Shown: positions 8,996 to 16,884 of the stretch, piece by piece
Layout: every line of letters begins with the position of its first letter
How positions within the stretch are numbered: the stretch's first letter is position 1
Assembly: GCF_900091725.1 (NCBI RefSeq)
Contig: NZ_FMBW01000033.1
Coordinates: 62,001 to 126,000 of the forward strand
Reading direction: 5' to 3'
DNA from: Streptomyces sp. DvalAA-43
GTDB taxonomy: Bacteria > Actinomycetota > Actinomycetes > Streptomycetales > Streptomycetaceae
Length of the DNA stretch: 64,000 nucleotides
The notes under the pieces: model-generated
What the model saw: the letters and a program-made list of their open reading frames with translations, nothing else
Told to the model about the DNA's origin: nothing
Database searches by the model: none
Translations under genes and position numbers: made by a program

Positions 8996-11395
8996 CTACT
9001 TGTGCGAGGGACCGACCTTGACGGTGATCGTCGAGCCACTGCGGGGCTCCTTGACGATCGAGATCCGGGTGTTCGTGTCAGGGACCTGAACACTTCCGGT
9101 CGGGTTCTCCTTGTACCAGTAGGTGCCCTTGTGGTCGTCGAAGGCCGGGACACCGTGCTGCGACTTGATCCGGACCGGCACGTCCGCGTTGTGCAGCGTG
9201 AAGGCGTCGGTCGCGTACCAGCTGAAGGGAGCGTCGAACGGCTGGATCTTGTTGCGGATGATCGAGCCGTCGGCCCACTTCAGGGGCTTGGCGTGCGCGT
9301 CGACCGGCAGGATCAGGCCCTGGCCCGGGTGCTGCGAGACGTTGTTGTCCTTCTGGGACTTGTCCCAGAGCCAGACGAGCAGGCCGTTCTGGTACGGGAA
9401 GTGCTCGACCCAGTCCGGACGGGTCTTGGAGAAGCCGAAGTTGTACGGGCCGACCTTGAGGGTCTTGTCGTAGCTGACGTACTGGCGGTTCTCCGCGATG
9501 TAGTACTGCGCGTAGTCCTTGGTGAACGACTCGCCGACGCGGGAGAAGCCCTTGGCGGTCCAGCCGTTGTCGTCGCCCTCGGCGTTGTCCGAGAAGAGCA
9601 CGGTGCCGTCGGCGGTGACCGAGATGGTGTCGGCCGCGAAGCCGATGCCGCCCGCGCCGCCGTCGGTGGTGTAGCGGAAGCGGATGTCGATCTTCTTGCC
9701 CGCGTAGGCGTCCAGCGGGAAGGAGAGCTTCTGGTACTTGCCGGAGACGTCGGTCAGGGCCGGCTTGTCACTGGCGTCGCGCGGGATCGCCTTGCCGTCG
9801 GCCGTGCCGTCGATCGCGGTCCAGCTGGTGCCGCCGTTGTCCGACACCTCGGTGTAGAGGAAGTCGTAGTCCTTCTCGATGTCCCACCAGCCGGACAGGT
9901 CCAGGGAGGCCTTGGACTTGCCGGTCAGGTCGACCGAGCGGGAGAGGGTGTTGTTCAGGTTGTCGCCCATGTCGCTCCACCACTGCTTGGAGCCCTCCGC
10001 CGGCTTGGTGACGGCGGTGGTGACGGGCTTCTCGGGCAGCGTGACGACGAGCGCCTGCTTGTTCTTGGTGTTGTACTCGGAGACGCCCAGCTTGTGGGTG
10101 GACTTCTTCGAGGCCTTGGCCTGGGCGTAGTCGAGCCAGCCCAGCTGGAGCTTGTCCCAGGCTGTCATGTCGCCGGGGAGGTCACCGATCGAGTTCTTGC
10201 CGGTGCCGAGCCAGGAACCGGCCGACATCAGGGACCAGAAACCGACCGAGTTCTCGGCGGTGTTGGTGGTGTCGTACAGGTCCGGCAGGCCCAGGTCGTG
10301 GCCGTACTCGTGGGCGAAGACACCCAGGCCGCCGTTCTCGGGCTGCGCGGTGTAGTCGCCGACCCAGATGCCGGTGTCACCGATCTCGGTGCCGCCGGCC
10401 TTGTTGTAGGCCGGACCGGTCGCGCCGGCGTTGGAGCCGTAGGCGTACCAGCGGTGCGCCCAGATGGCGTTCGTGCCCTCGGCGCCGCCACCCGCGGACT
10501 CGTCCTCACCGGCGTGGACGATCTGGAAGTGGTCGATGTAGCCGTCGGGCTCGTTGAAGTCGCCGTCGTTGTCGTAGTCGTTACGGTCCCACTGGTCGTA
10601 CTGGGCGAGATCGGCCTTGATCTGCTCGGGCGTACGGCCCTTGGCCTTCTGGTCGGCGGCCCAGGCGTTCACGCCGTCCCGGATCATGTCCCAGGCGTTG
10701 GCGCAGTTGGTCGAACCGCAGTAGTTGGAGCCGTAGCGGGCCTCGTTGTACGGGACCTTGACCCAGTCGGAGACCTCGCCGTCGACCGAGTAGCGCCCGG
10801 AGGACGTCTTCTCGTAGTACGTCTTCAGCGAGTCCTTGCCGGCACCCGTACCGAAGTAGAGGTCCTGGAAGTGGGCCTGGTTGTAATCGGCCTGCCAGGC
10901 GGTGCTGTTGTCCTTCTTGGGGTCCGGCTTGGCTATCTTGTTGTGCAGCGGGCCGGGCGTGCCCCCGTACTTCGGGACGGCCGGCTTCGGGCCGTCGCCG
11001 TCCGGGTCGTACATGGTGGTGTTGTCGACCTTGTCGCCGAACTCCACCAGGACCGTGAAGATCTTGTCGGTCTTCTCGCGGCCGAGCTCGACGTACTTCT
11101 TGTCGTCGAGCTTGACGACCTGGGAGCCGCCCCGCTTCGTGATCTTCTTGTCGCCCGATATGACCTGCTCCAGGGCGGCCTGACGCTGTGCGTCCCGCTC
11201 CTCGGTGAACGGGCCCTTCAGGTCGTGCTCGTTGCCCTTGGCCGACCCCGGGTCACGGCGGTCGACGATGGTGTTCTTGGCTCCCGACGCCTTGTCATCG
11301 GCCTGGGCCGTGGCGAAGGCTGACGCCGTGGCGGCCGTCGCGGCCATGGCCACGACAACCGCGGCAGCGCGAAGCGCCCGTCTGTTCCTGGTCAC
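8996..11395 (-). CDS. secreted M6-family metalloprotease (immune inhibitor A-like)
   Basis: A 799-residue secreted protease. The signal peptide (VTRNRRALRAAAVVVAMAAT, cleavage near AFATAQA) is followed by a propeptide, then a large catalytic domain with zinc motif HEYGH at 362-366 (HEYGHDLGLPDLYD). C-terminal MAM/jelly-roll-like regions follow. It belongs to the immune-inhibitor-A peptidase family M6, broad extracellular endopeptidases. GTG 11395 was chosen because GGGGAGG stands ten bases before it and the signal peptide follows immediately; the ORF is open further upstream without signal features. A GTCAC-AA-GTGAC palindrome lies about 70 bases upstream. Confidence 0.92.
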   Translation of the reverse strand: MTRNRRALRAAAVVVAMAATAATASAFATAQADDKASGAKNTIVDRRDPGSAKGNEHDLKGPFTEERDAQRQAALEQVISGDKKITKRGGSQVVKLDDKKYVELGREKTDKIFTVLVEFGDKVDNTTMYDPDGDGPKPAVPKYGGTPGPLHNKIAKPDPKKDNSTAWQADYNQAHFQDLYFGTGAGKDSLKTYYEKTSSGRYSVDGEVSDWVKVPYNEARYGSNYCGSTNCANAWDMIRDGVNAWAADQKAKGRTPEQIKADLAQYDQWDRNDYDNDGDFNEPDGYIDHFQIVHAGEDESAGGGAEGTNAIWAHRWYAYGSNAGATGPAYNKAGGTEIGDTGIWVGDYTAQPENGGLGVFAHEYGHDLGLPDLYDTTNTAENSVGFWSLMSAGSWLGTGKNSIGDLPGDMTAWDKLQLGWLDYAQAKASKKSTHKLGVSEYNTKNKQALVVTLPEKPVTTAVTKPAEGSKQWWSDMGDNLNNTLSRSVDLTGKSKASLDLSGWWDIEKDYDFLYTEVSDNGGTSWTAIDGTADGKAIPRDASDKPALTDVSGKYQKLSFPLDAYAGKKIDIRFRYTTDGGAGGIGFAADTISVTADGTVLFSDNAEGDDNGWTAKGFSRVGESFTKDYAQYYIAENRQYVSYDKTLKVGPYNFGFSKTRPDWVEHFPYQNGLLVWLWDKSQKDNNVSQHPGQGLILPVDAHAKPLKWADGSIIRNKIQPFDAPFSWYATDAFTLHNADVPVRIKSQHGVPAFDDHKGTYWYKENPTGSVQVPDTNTRISIVKEPRSGSTITVKVGPSHK

Positions 11396-11462
11396 TTGAT
11401 GTAGTCCTCCCCGGCACTCGCCGCTGCGGCCAGGGTGAATGTGGGGCCGCGCGCGAATACGC

Positions 11463-11474
11463 GTCACAAGTGAC
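11463..11474. promoter_or_regulatory. inverted repeat GTCAC-AA-GTGAC
   Basis: Perfect 5-bp arms about 68 bases upstream of the M6 protease start. Candidate operator for the protease promoter; regulator unknown. Confidence 0.4.
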
Positions 11475-11510
11475 GACATTCGACCGGAGTTACGCGAGAA
11501 AAGACAGATC

Positions 11511-11540
11511 TTGACTTGCACAGGCCAAGTGCACTATGCA
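11511..11540 (+). promoter_or_regulatory. promoter-like TTGACT-18-TATGCA with internal inverted repeat
   Basis: TTGACT (11511-11516) and TATGCA (11535-11540) are separated by 18 bases. The spacer contains TGCAC-AGGCCAA-GTGCA, an inverted repeat positioned to let a repressor block polymerase. It is oriented toward the 11764 gene, about 220 bases away. Confidence 0.45.
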
Positions 11541-11763
11541 GGAGAACGCTTCCGTTATCCGGACGTTCATCGAACGGGTGACCAGCGCGTAGGGGGCCAC
11601 AGCCGGAGCGGAATATGCCTCCGTGCGCCCCCTGTGCACCGGCACCGGGGGTTAGGCCACGCTTACCGATGGCCCCTCTCGGGCATCCACCGTCGTAGAG
11701 TCGATTGACAGTGCGACCGTGTTGAGAGACTGCCCATCCGATGCCCCGAGGACGGATACCGCC

Positions 11764-12123
11764 ATGCCGCGTCCCACCGCCGCACAGCTCTCCTACGGTT
11801 CGGTCACCGTCGTCTTCGCGACCCTCGCGATGCTGCTGCTCTCCCGTACGGGCTCGGGCCTCGGCATCGCCGCCATCGGAACCGCGGCGCTCGCGCTCGG
11901 TCTGCTGGTGGCCGTGACCGTACCCCAGCCGTCCCACGCGAAAACCACGAAGCGGGCCAAGGCCCGCTCCGCGATCCGGGTGAACCAGGACACGGTCTCC
12001 GCGGCCGTCGAGGCCGAGGGCCTAGCCCGCGACGACGCCCGGACCCTCGCACCCCGCGAGACCGCACGGCGCTCCGCGGCCCCCGCGGAGCGGCCCGTGA
12101 ACCAGCACTCCGTACGACGCTGA
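11764..12123 (+). CDS. small two-helix membrane protein
   Basis: A 119-residue protein starting MPRPTAAQLSYGS. It has two adjacent hydrophobic helices (about 11-30 and 36-57) followed by a basic, Ala/Arg-rich cytoplasmic tail (KTTKRAKARSAIR). ATG 11764 was preferred over 11719 because the hydrophobic segment follows directly. I do not recognise a named family. It converges with the RDD gene after 19 bases. Confidence 0.65.
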   Translation: MPRPTAAQLSYGSVTVVFATLAMLLLSRTGSGLGIAAIGTAALALGLLVAVTVPQPSHAKTTKRAKARSAIRVNQDTVSAAVEAEGLARDDARTLAPRETARRSAAPAERPVNQHSVRR

Positions 12124-12142
12124 ACCGCCGGGCGGTCCCTGG

Positions 12143-12808
12143 CTAGTTGCTCTGGACGACCACGGTCTTCGCCGCCTTGTCCTGGAGGCCCTGCCGGTAC
12201 GGCTTGTCCGTGAACATGAGCACGATGTTGATCAGCCACCACAGACACGGGCAGCACAACAGGGCCGGCAGCCACAGCACCACGGCCCGCAGGAACGACG
12301 CGCCGGTGTCCGGCACCCGCCCGTCGTTGAGCATGGCGACCCGCAGCTTCAGCAGCCGCTTGCCGAGGGTCCGGCCGTCCTTGTGCGTGAAGTACGTGTC
12401 GTACGCGACGTAGACGACCAGCCCGATCAGCGACCACACCAGCTGGTGCCCGCTGTACGTCTGGCTGAAGACATCGCTGACGCCGCTGCCGTTGCCGTTG
12501 TTGTCCGACATCTCGACCGCGCCGCCCCACGGGAGTGAGATCAGATAGAGCGGGATCGAGATGATCAGGAAGTCGATCAGCCGGGCCAGGATGCGCTTGC
12601 CCGGCTCCGCCAGCGGCGGCATGCCGGCCAGCGGGTCCGGGCCACCGTACGGTCCACCGCCGCCGTAGGGCCCCGGATCGTACGGCGGCGGCGGGGGCGG
12701 GGGAGCACTGTCGTACGGCGAACCCGAAGACGGCGGCGGCTCGTGCGGCTTCTTGCGGAACGGGTCGTCCTCGGGCGGCTGACCGGACGTCGGCTGATCA
12801 TTGCTCAT
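12143..12808 (-). CDS. RDD family membrane protein
   Basis: A 221-residue protein. The N-terminal 65 residues are Pro/Gly/Tyr-rich and probably disordered (SPYDSAPPPPPPPYDPG). They are followed by an RDD domain starting KRILARLIDFLIISI, with three or four membrane helices and the motif DGRTLGKRLLKLRV. RDD proteins are small membrane proteins, some implicated in ion or solute movement, mostly uncharacterised. The upstream neighbour on the same strand is a second, longer RDD protein, so the two are likely paralogues. Confidence 0.88.
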   Translation of the reverse strand: MSNDQPTSGQPPEDDPFRKKPHEPPPSSGSPYDSAPPPPPPPYDPGPYGGGGPYGGPDPLAGMPPLAEPGKRILARLIDFLIISIPLYLISLPWGGAVEMSDNNGNGSGVSDVFSQTYSGHQLVWSLIGLVVYVAYDTYFTHKDGRTLGKRLLKLRVAMLNDGRVPDTGASFLRAVVLWLPALLCCPCLWWLINIVLMFTDKPYRQGLQDKAAKTVVVQSN

Positions 12809-12919
12809 GGGGGCAGTGCACCCCGGCCCGGGGGTACCCGCAACGGCTCAGGTGCGTTCGGGGGAACGGGCGGCCCCGACGGCCCCTCACCCGATGGGCC
12901 GTCGGCCGGACGGGTGCGG

Positions 12920-14674
12920 TCAGCCCGCCACGAAGGTGTGTGCCGTCTTGTCGTGCCAGCACTGGCGCCACGGCCGGTCGATCAGGCACCAGAGCACGTT
13001 GACCACCCCGATCGCGAGAATGCCCAGCACGCCGTAGACCAGCCAGCGGCGCAGCGCGGCGCCGAAGGACGGGGCGCCGTGGGACTCGATGTCCCGCACT
13101 TCGAGCCCGCAGAGCTTCTTGCCGAGCGTGCGCCCCCACTTGGCCGTCGGCAGCGCCTCCAGCAGGACGCCGAGCACGAGGAACGCGCCGAGCACCCCGC
13201 CGAACAGACCGGCCGTGGTGGAGTCCACCAGCCAGACGGTGACCGTCTCGCCGGACAGCTTCGCCGCGTCGATCTTCCCGTCGATGTGGTCCAGTGCCCG
13301 CGAGACGAGCGGGAAGCCGATCGCGCCGACGAGCGCCATCAGCACGACGGTGTCGATCAGCCGGGCGGCGAACCGCTTGCCGAGCCCGGCCGGCCTGGCC
13401 GCCGCCTGGGCCTGTGCGAGCTGCTGGAAGGGGTCGTCGACCGGCGGCTTCCAGGGCACGACGGGCTGGTCCGGCTGGGCACCCTGCGCACCCTGAGCGC
13501 CGAAGTGCTGCTGGAGCTGCGGCGGATGTGGCTGCTGGGGCTGGAATTGCGGCTGGAGTTGAGGCCGGTGCTGCTGGGCCGGAAGCTGCGGCTGGGGCCG
13601 GGCCGCCTGGGCGGGCGGAGTGAACTGGGCGGACTGGGCGGGCGGACCGGCCTGCTGCGCCCAGGGGGCGGGGCTCTGCGCGGGGACCTGGCCCTGCACG
13701 GGGGGCTGGCTCCGCGCAGGGGGCTGGTTCTGCGCGGGAGGCTGGTTCTGCGCCGGGACCTGGCCCTGCGCGGGGGCCTGGTTCTGCGCCGGGGCCTGGT
13801 TCTGGGCCGGGGCAGCCGGAGCGGGGGTCTGCGGGTTCGTGCCGGGGGTGATCGCGCGGATCGCCATCGTGCCCTCCGCGGCCGCCGGTTCCGGTGCCCG
13901 TCGGGACCGGCGGCTGACCCGGATCGCCACCGTGTTCTCGGGAACCTGCACACCGGCGCCACGCGCGCCCGGCACCGCACCGGCCGCCGGGTCCGGCGCG
14001 GGGGAAGGGGCCACGGGGGAAGCAGGAGGAAGGGCGGCGGGCTGCCGCGGGTCCGAGGTGGCCCGGTCGGCGGGCGTACGGACCGCGGGGCCCCGGCCGT
14101 CCGGCACCTGGCCGCCCTGGGCCGAGTCCACCGGGACAGGACCCATCGGGGCGGGATTCACCGGGACGAGGCCGGCGGGAGCGCGGCGCGCCGGAAAGCG
14201 GTCGACGGGCGTACGCGGATCGTGGCCGGGCTCCGAACCGGCCCCGGACTCCGGCCCCGACGGCCGGAGCGGGCCGCTCTGTCCGCCCAGTTCGCCGGGC
14301 TGTCCGGTGCCGCCCCAGGAGACCCTTCGGTCGCGTTCCCCGCCGAAGCCGGTCTGCCGGGAGGCGTCGGCCTGCCAGGCGGTGGCCGGTTCGGGGCGGT
14401 TGCCCGCGTCCGGCTCCTCGTCCAGGAAGACCGGACCGGTCTCGTCGACCGCCGCCGGGGCCGGCGACTGCGGTTGCGGCTCGCCCGCCGGTGCGGCGGG
14501 CTCCGCTCCGGAAGGTGCCGCAGGCATCGACTCACCCTGCCGGGGAGCGGGGCGGCTCGTGCCGGGGACCCATGAAGCGCCGTTCCAGTACCGGACGTAT
14601 CCGGGAATGGACGGGTCGGGGTAGTACCCCTCGCGGGGGCTTTCGTCACCGGGTGCCGGGGTTGGGGCGCTCAT
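12920..14674 (-). CDS. large RDD membrane protein with DUF2510 and Gln/Pro repeats
   Basis: A 584-residue protein with three parts. A DUF2510-type segment near the N-terminus reads YYPDPSIPGYVRYWNGASWV. A long disordered middle rich in Pro, Gln and Ala contains repeated PAQNQ/PAQGQ units (roughly residues 310-370). The C-terminal RDD domain begins GLGKRFAARLIDTVVLMAL and has the TLGKKLCGLEVRD motif. ATG 14674 (MSAPTPAPGDE) was chosen since DUF2510 follows closely. The disordered region is presumably cytoplasmic and may scaffold partners; that is inference. Confidence 0.87.
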   Translation of the reverse strand: MSAPTPAPGDESPREGYYPDPSIPGYVRYWNGASWVPGTSRPAPRQGESMPAAPSGAEPAAPAGEPQPQSPAPAAVDETGPVFLDEEPDAGNRPEPATAWQADASRQTGFGGERDRRVSWGGTGQPGELGGQSGPLRPSGPESGAGSEPGHDPRTPVDRFPARRAPAGLVPVNPAPMGPVPVDSAQGGQVPDGRGPAVRTPADRATSDPRQPAALPPASPVAPSPAPDPAAGAVPGARGAGVQVPENTVAIRVSRRSRRAPEPAAAEGTMAIRAITPGTNPQTPAPAAPAQNQAPAQNQAPAQGQVPAQNQPPAQNQPPARSQPPVQGQVPAQSPAPWAQQAGPPAQSAQFTPPAQAARPQPQLPAQQHRPQLQPQFQPQQPHPPQLQQHFGAQGAQGAQPDQPVVPWKPPVDDPFQQLAQAQAAARPAGLGKRFAARLIDTVVLMALVGAIGFPLVSRALDHIDGKIDAAKLSGETVTVWLVDSTTAGLFGGVLGAFLVLGVLLEALPTAKWGRTLGKKLCGLEVRDIESHGAPSFGAALRRWLVYGVLGILAIGVVNVLWCLIDRPWRQCWHDKTAHTFVAG

Positions 14675-14781
14675 CACCGTGGTCCCGTATCTCGTCGAGG
14701 CCTGAATGCAACGGGTCCACATCTACCAGACGCCCGCGTACCCCTGGGCCACTCCCGGGGTTTGAGGCAGTTTCCCGTCGC

Positions 14782-14798
14782 CCGGAAATTTTTTCCGG
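14782..14798. promoter_or_regulatory. inverted repeat CCGGAAA-TTT-TTTCCGG upstream of ssgA-like gene
   Basis: Perfect 7-bp arms with a T-rich centre, about 90 bases before the SsgA-like start and just upstream of a TAATAG -10-like sequence. Candidate operator. Confidence 0.45.
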
Positions 14799-14886
14799 AA
14801 GTCGCGTAATAGCCGGCGGGGAGGGCGCTCTCTCCCTGTGCGGACCGGTCATGGGACCGGCCCACAGGCACTGGAAGGACGCACTC

Positions 14887-15363
14887 ATGCACACCGTCGT
14901 GGAACGCGAGCTGGAACTCAAGCTGGTCCTGTCGCCCGAGCGCAGCATCCCCGTACCCGCCCGTCTGACGTACCGCACGGCGGACCCGTACGCCGTGCAC
15001 GTCGCCTTTCACATCGGCTCCGACTTCCCGGTCCACTGGACCTTCGCCCGCGATCTGCTGGTCGAGGGGGTGTTCCGGCCGTGCGGTCACGGGGACGTCC
15101 GGATCTGGCCGACCAAGGTCGAGCGGCGCAACGTCATCTTCGTCGCGCTGACCTCGCCCGACGGGGACGCGCTGCTGGAGGTGCCGTCCGCCGCGGTGGC
15201 CGCCTGGGTGGAGCGGACGCTGCGGGTGGTCCCGCCCGGCACCGAGGCCGAGCTGCTCGGGATCGACGAGGGTCTCGCCGAGCTGCTCGCGCCGCTGCCG
15301 GCCGACGACCTGTGGATGCGCGACCCGTGGCCGTCGGACGAGTCGCAGGACGGCGACGCGTGA
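14887..15363 (+). CDS. ssgG: SsgA-like sporulation/cell-division protein
   Basis: A 158-residue SALP (SsgA-like protein). Family features are an N-terminal ELELKLVLSPERSIPVPARLTYR, the AVHVAFHIGSDFPVHWTFARDLL core, and the acidic C-terminus. SALPs occur only in morphologically complex actinomycetes and steer septum placement and spore-wall remodelling. ATG 14887 has GGAAGGA upstream. The symbol ssgG rests on remembered S. coelicolor synteny (next to RDD genes and upstream of hppD) rather than on diagnostic residues. Confidence 0.85.
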   Translation: MHTVVERELELKLVLSPERSIPVPARLTYRTADPYAVHVAFHIGSDFPVHWTFARDLLVEGVFRPCGHGDVRIWPTKVERRNVIFVALTSPDGDALLEVPSAAVAAWVERTLRVVPPGTEAELLGIDEGLAELLAPLPADDLWMRDPWPSDESQDGDA

Positions 15364-15419
15364 GCGGGCGCGGCTCCGCCCGGCCGCCGTACCCGTCATG
15401 CCCGTCGTACCCGCCGCCG

Positions 15420-16787
15420 TCAGAACACCTTCCCGGGGTTGAGGAGCCCCAGCGGGTCGAAGGCCTGCTTGATGCCCCGGTGCAGCTCGACGCTCACCTC
15501 GCCGAGTTCGCGCGCGAGCCACTCCTTCTTCAGGACGCCGACGCCGTGCTCTCCGGTGATCGTGCCGCCGAGCTCCAGGCCGAGCGCCATGATCTCGTCG
15601 AACGATTCCCGGGCCCGCCGGGACTCGTCGGCGTCGGTGTGGTCGAAGCAGACGACGGGGTGGGTGTTGCCGTCGCCCGCGTGCGCGCAGACACCGATGG
15701 TGAGGCCGTACTTCTCGGCGACGGCCGCGGTGCCCTCCAGCATGGCGCCGAGCTTCGAGCGGGGTACGCAGACGTCGTCGATCATCGTGGCCGACTTGAC
15801 GGTCTCCAGCGCGGTGAGCGACATCCGCCGGGCCTGGAGCAGCATTTCGGACTCGGCGGCGTCCTCCGCGGGGACCACCTCGGTGGCGCCCGCCGCGGTG
15901 CACAGCTCGGCGACGGCGGCCAGATCGGCCGACGGGTCCGGGGTGTCGAAGGCGGCGAGCAGGAGCGCCTCGGTGGTGTCGGGGAGGCCCATGCCGGCCA
16001 TCCGGTTGACGGCCTGGACCGTTGTACGGTCCATCAGTTCGAGGAGTGACGGAGTGTGACCACGCTCCATGATCCGGCAGATCGCGTCGCAGGCGGTCGC
16101 CGCGCTCGGGAACTCCGCGGCCAGCACCAGCTGCCGCGGCGGCCGCGGTTTCAGCGCGAGCACGGCCTTGACGACGATGCCGAGGCTGCCCTCCGAGCCG
16201 ACGAAGAGCCGGGTGAGGTCGTATCCGGCGACGCCCTTGGCGGTGCGGCGGCCGGTGGTGAGCAGGCGCCCGTCGGCGAGGACGACCTCCAGGCCGAGCA
16301 CGTACTCCGCGGTGACCCCGTACTTCACGCAGCACAGACCACCGGACGCGGTGCCGATGTTGCCGCCGATGGTGCACATCTCCCAGCTGGAGGGGTCCGG
16401 CGGGTAGTACAGGCCGTGTTCGTCGACCGCCCGGGACAGCACCGCGTTGATGACGCCCGGCTCGACGACGGCGATCCGGTCGACCGGGCTGATCTCCAGG
16501 ATCCGGTCCATCTTCACCAGGGACAGCACGATGCAGCCGTCGGAGGCGTTGGCCGCGCCCGACAGGCCGGTACGGGCCCCCTGCGGGACCACCGGGACGC
16601 GCAGCGCCGTGGCGGTGCGCATGACGTGCTGGACCTGCTCGACCGTGCGCGGGAGCACGACGACCGCGGGGGTGCCCGCGTCGCAGAAGCTCGCCATGTC
16701 GTGGGCGTACGAGGCGGTGACGTCGGGATCCGTGATGAGGGCCTCGGGAGGCAGCCCCGCACGCAGGTGTTCGAGAAGACCGTTCAT
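15420..16787 (-). CDS. FAD-binding oxidase, GlcD/D-lactate dehydrogenase type
   Basis: A 455-residue flavoprotein of the VAO/GlcD family. FAD-binding PCMH motifs are visible: VVPQGARTGLSGAANASDG, the IGGNIGTASGG loop, and VGSEGSLGIV. The C-terminal half has HAGDGNTHP and GEHGVG, the metal/substrate residues of glycolate and D-2-hydroxyacid dehydrogenases. ATG 16787 (MNGLLEHLRAG) was selected as the family-like start. There is no neighbouring GlcE/GlcF, so it is a stand-alone enzyme. The exact hydroxy acid cannot be told. Confidence 0.9.
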   Translation of the reverse strand: MNGLLEHLRAGLPPEALITDPDVTASYAHDMASFCDAGTPAVVVLPRTVEQVQHVMRTATALRVPVVPQGARTGLSGAANASDGCIVLSLVKMDRILEISPVDRIAVVEPGVINAVLSRAVDEHGLYYPPDPSSWEMCTIGGNIGTASGGLCCVKYGVTAEYVLGLEVVLADGRLLTTGRRTAKGVAGYDLTRLFVGSEGSLGIVVKAVLALKPRPPRQLVLAAEFPSAATACDAICRIMERGHTPSLLELMDRTTVQAVNRMAGMGLPDTTEALLLAAFDTPDPSADLAAVAELCTAAGATEVVPAEDAAESEMLLQARRMSLTALETVKSATMIDDVCVPRSKLGAMLEGTAAVAEKYGLTIGVCAHAGDGNTHPVVCFDHTDADESRRARESFDEIMALGLELGGTITGEHGVGVLKKEWLARELGEVSVELHRGIKQAFDPLGLLNPGKVF

Positions 16788-16884
16788 GATCCCAGCGTGG
16801 CACCCGGGCCCATTGGTGTGAACCCGTCTGCGGCGGCCTACGCGCAACGTGGTGTGCTCTTATTACTGACGCAGAGTGATCGGC

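Larger units (their letters stand above)
11396..11763. other. divergent control region between M6 protease and 11764 gene
   Basis: About 368 bases with no gene of recognised type. It holds the GTCAC-AA-GTGAC palindrome (11463-11474), a plus-strand TTGACT/TATGCA promoter-like pair, and an 18-codon ORF MQENASVIRTFIERVTSA (11536-11592) with no supported function. Confidence 0.5.

Noticed and set aside
8975..11323. 782-codon plus-strand ORF opposite the M6 protease
   Set aside because: It mirrors the third-position GC pattern of the protease gene, has Val/Gly/Arg-rich nonsense composition, and lacks any domain.
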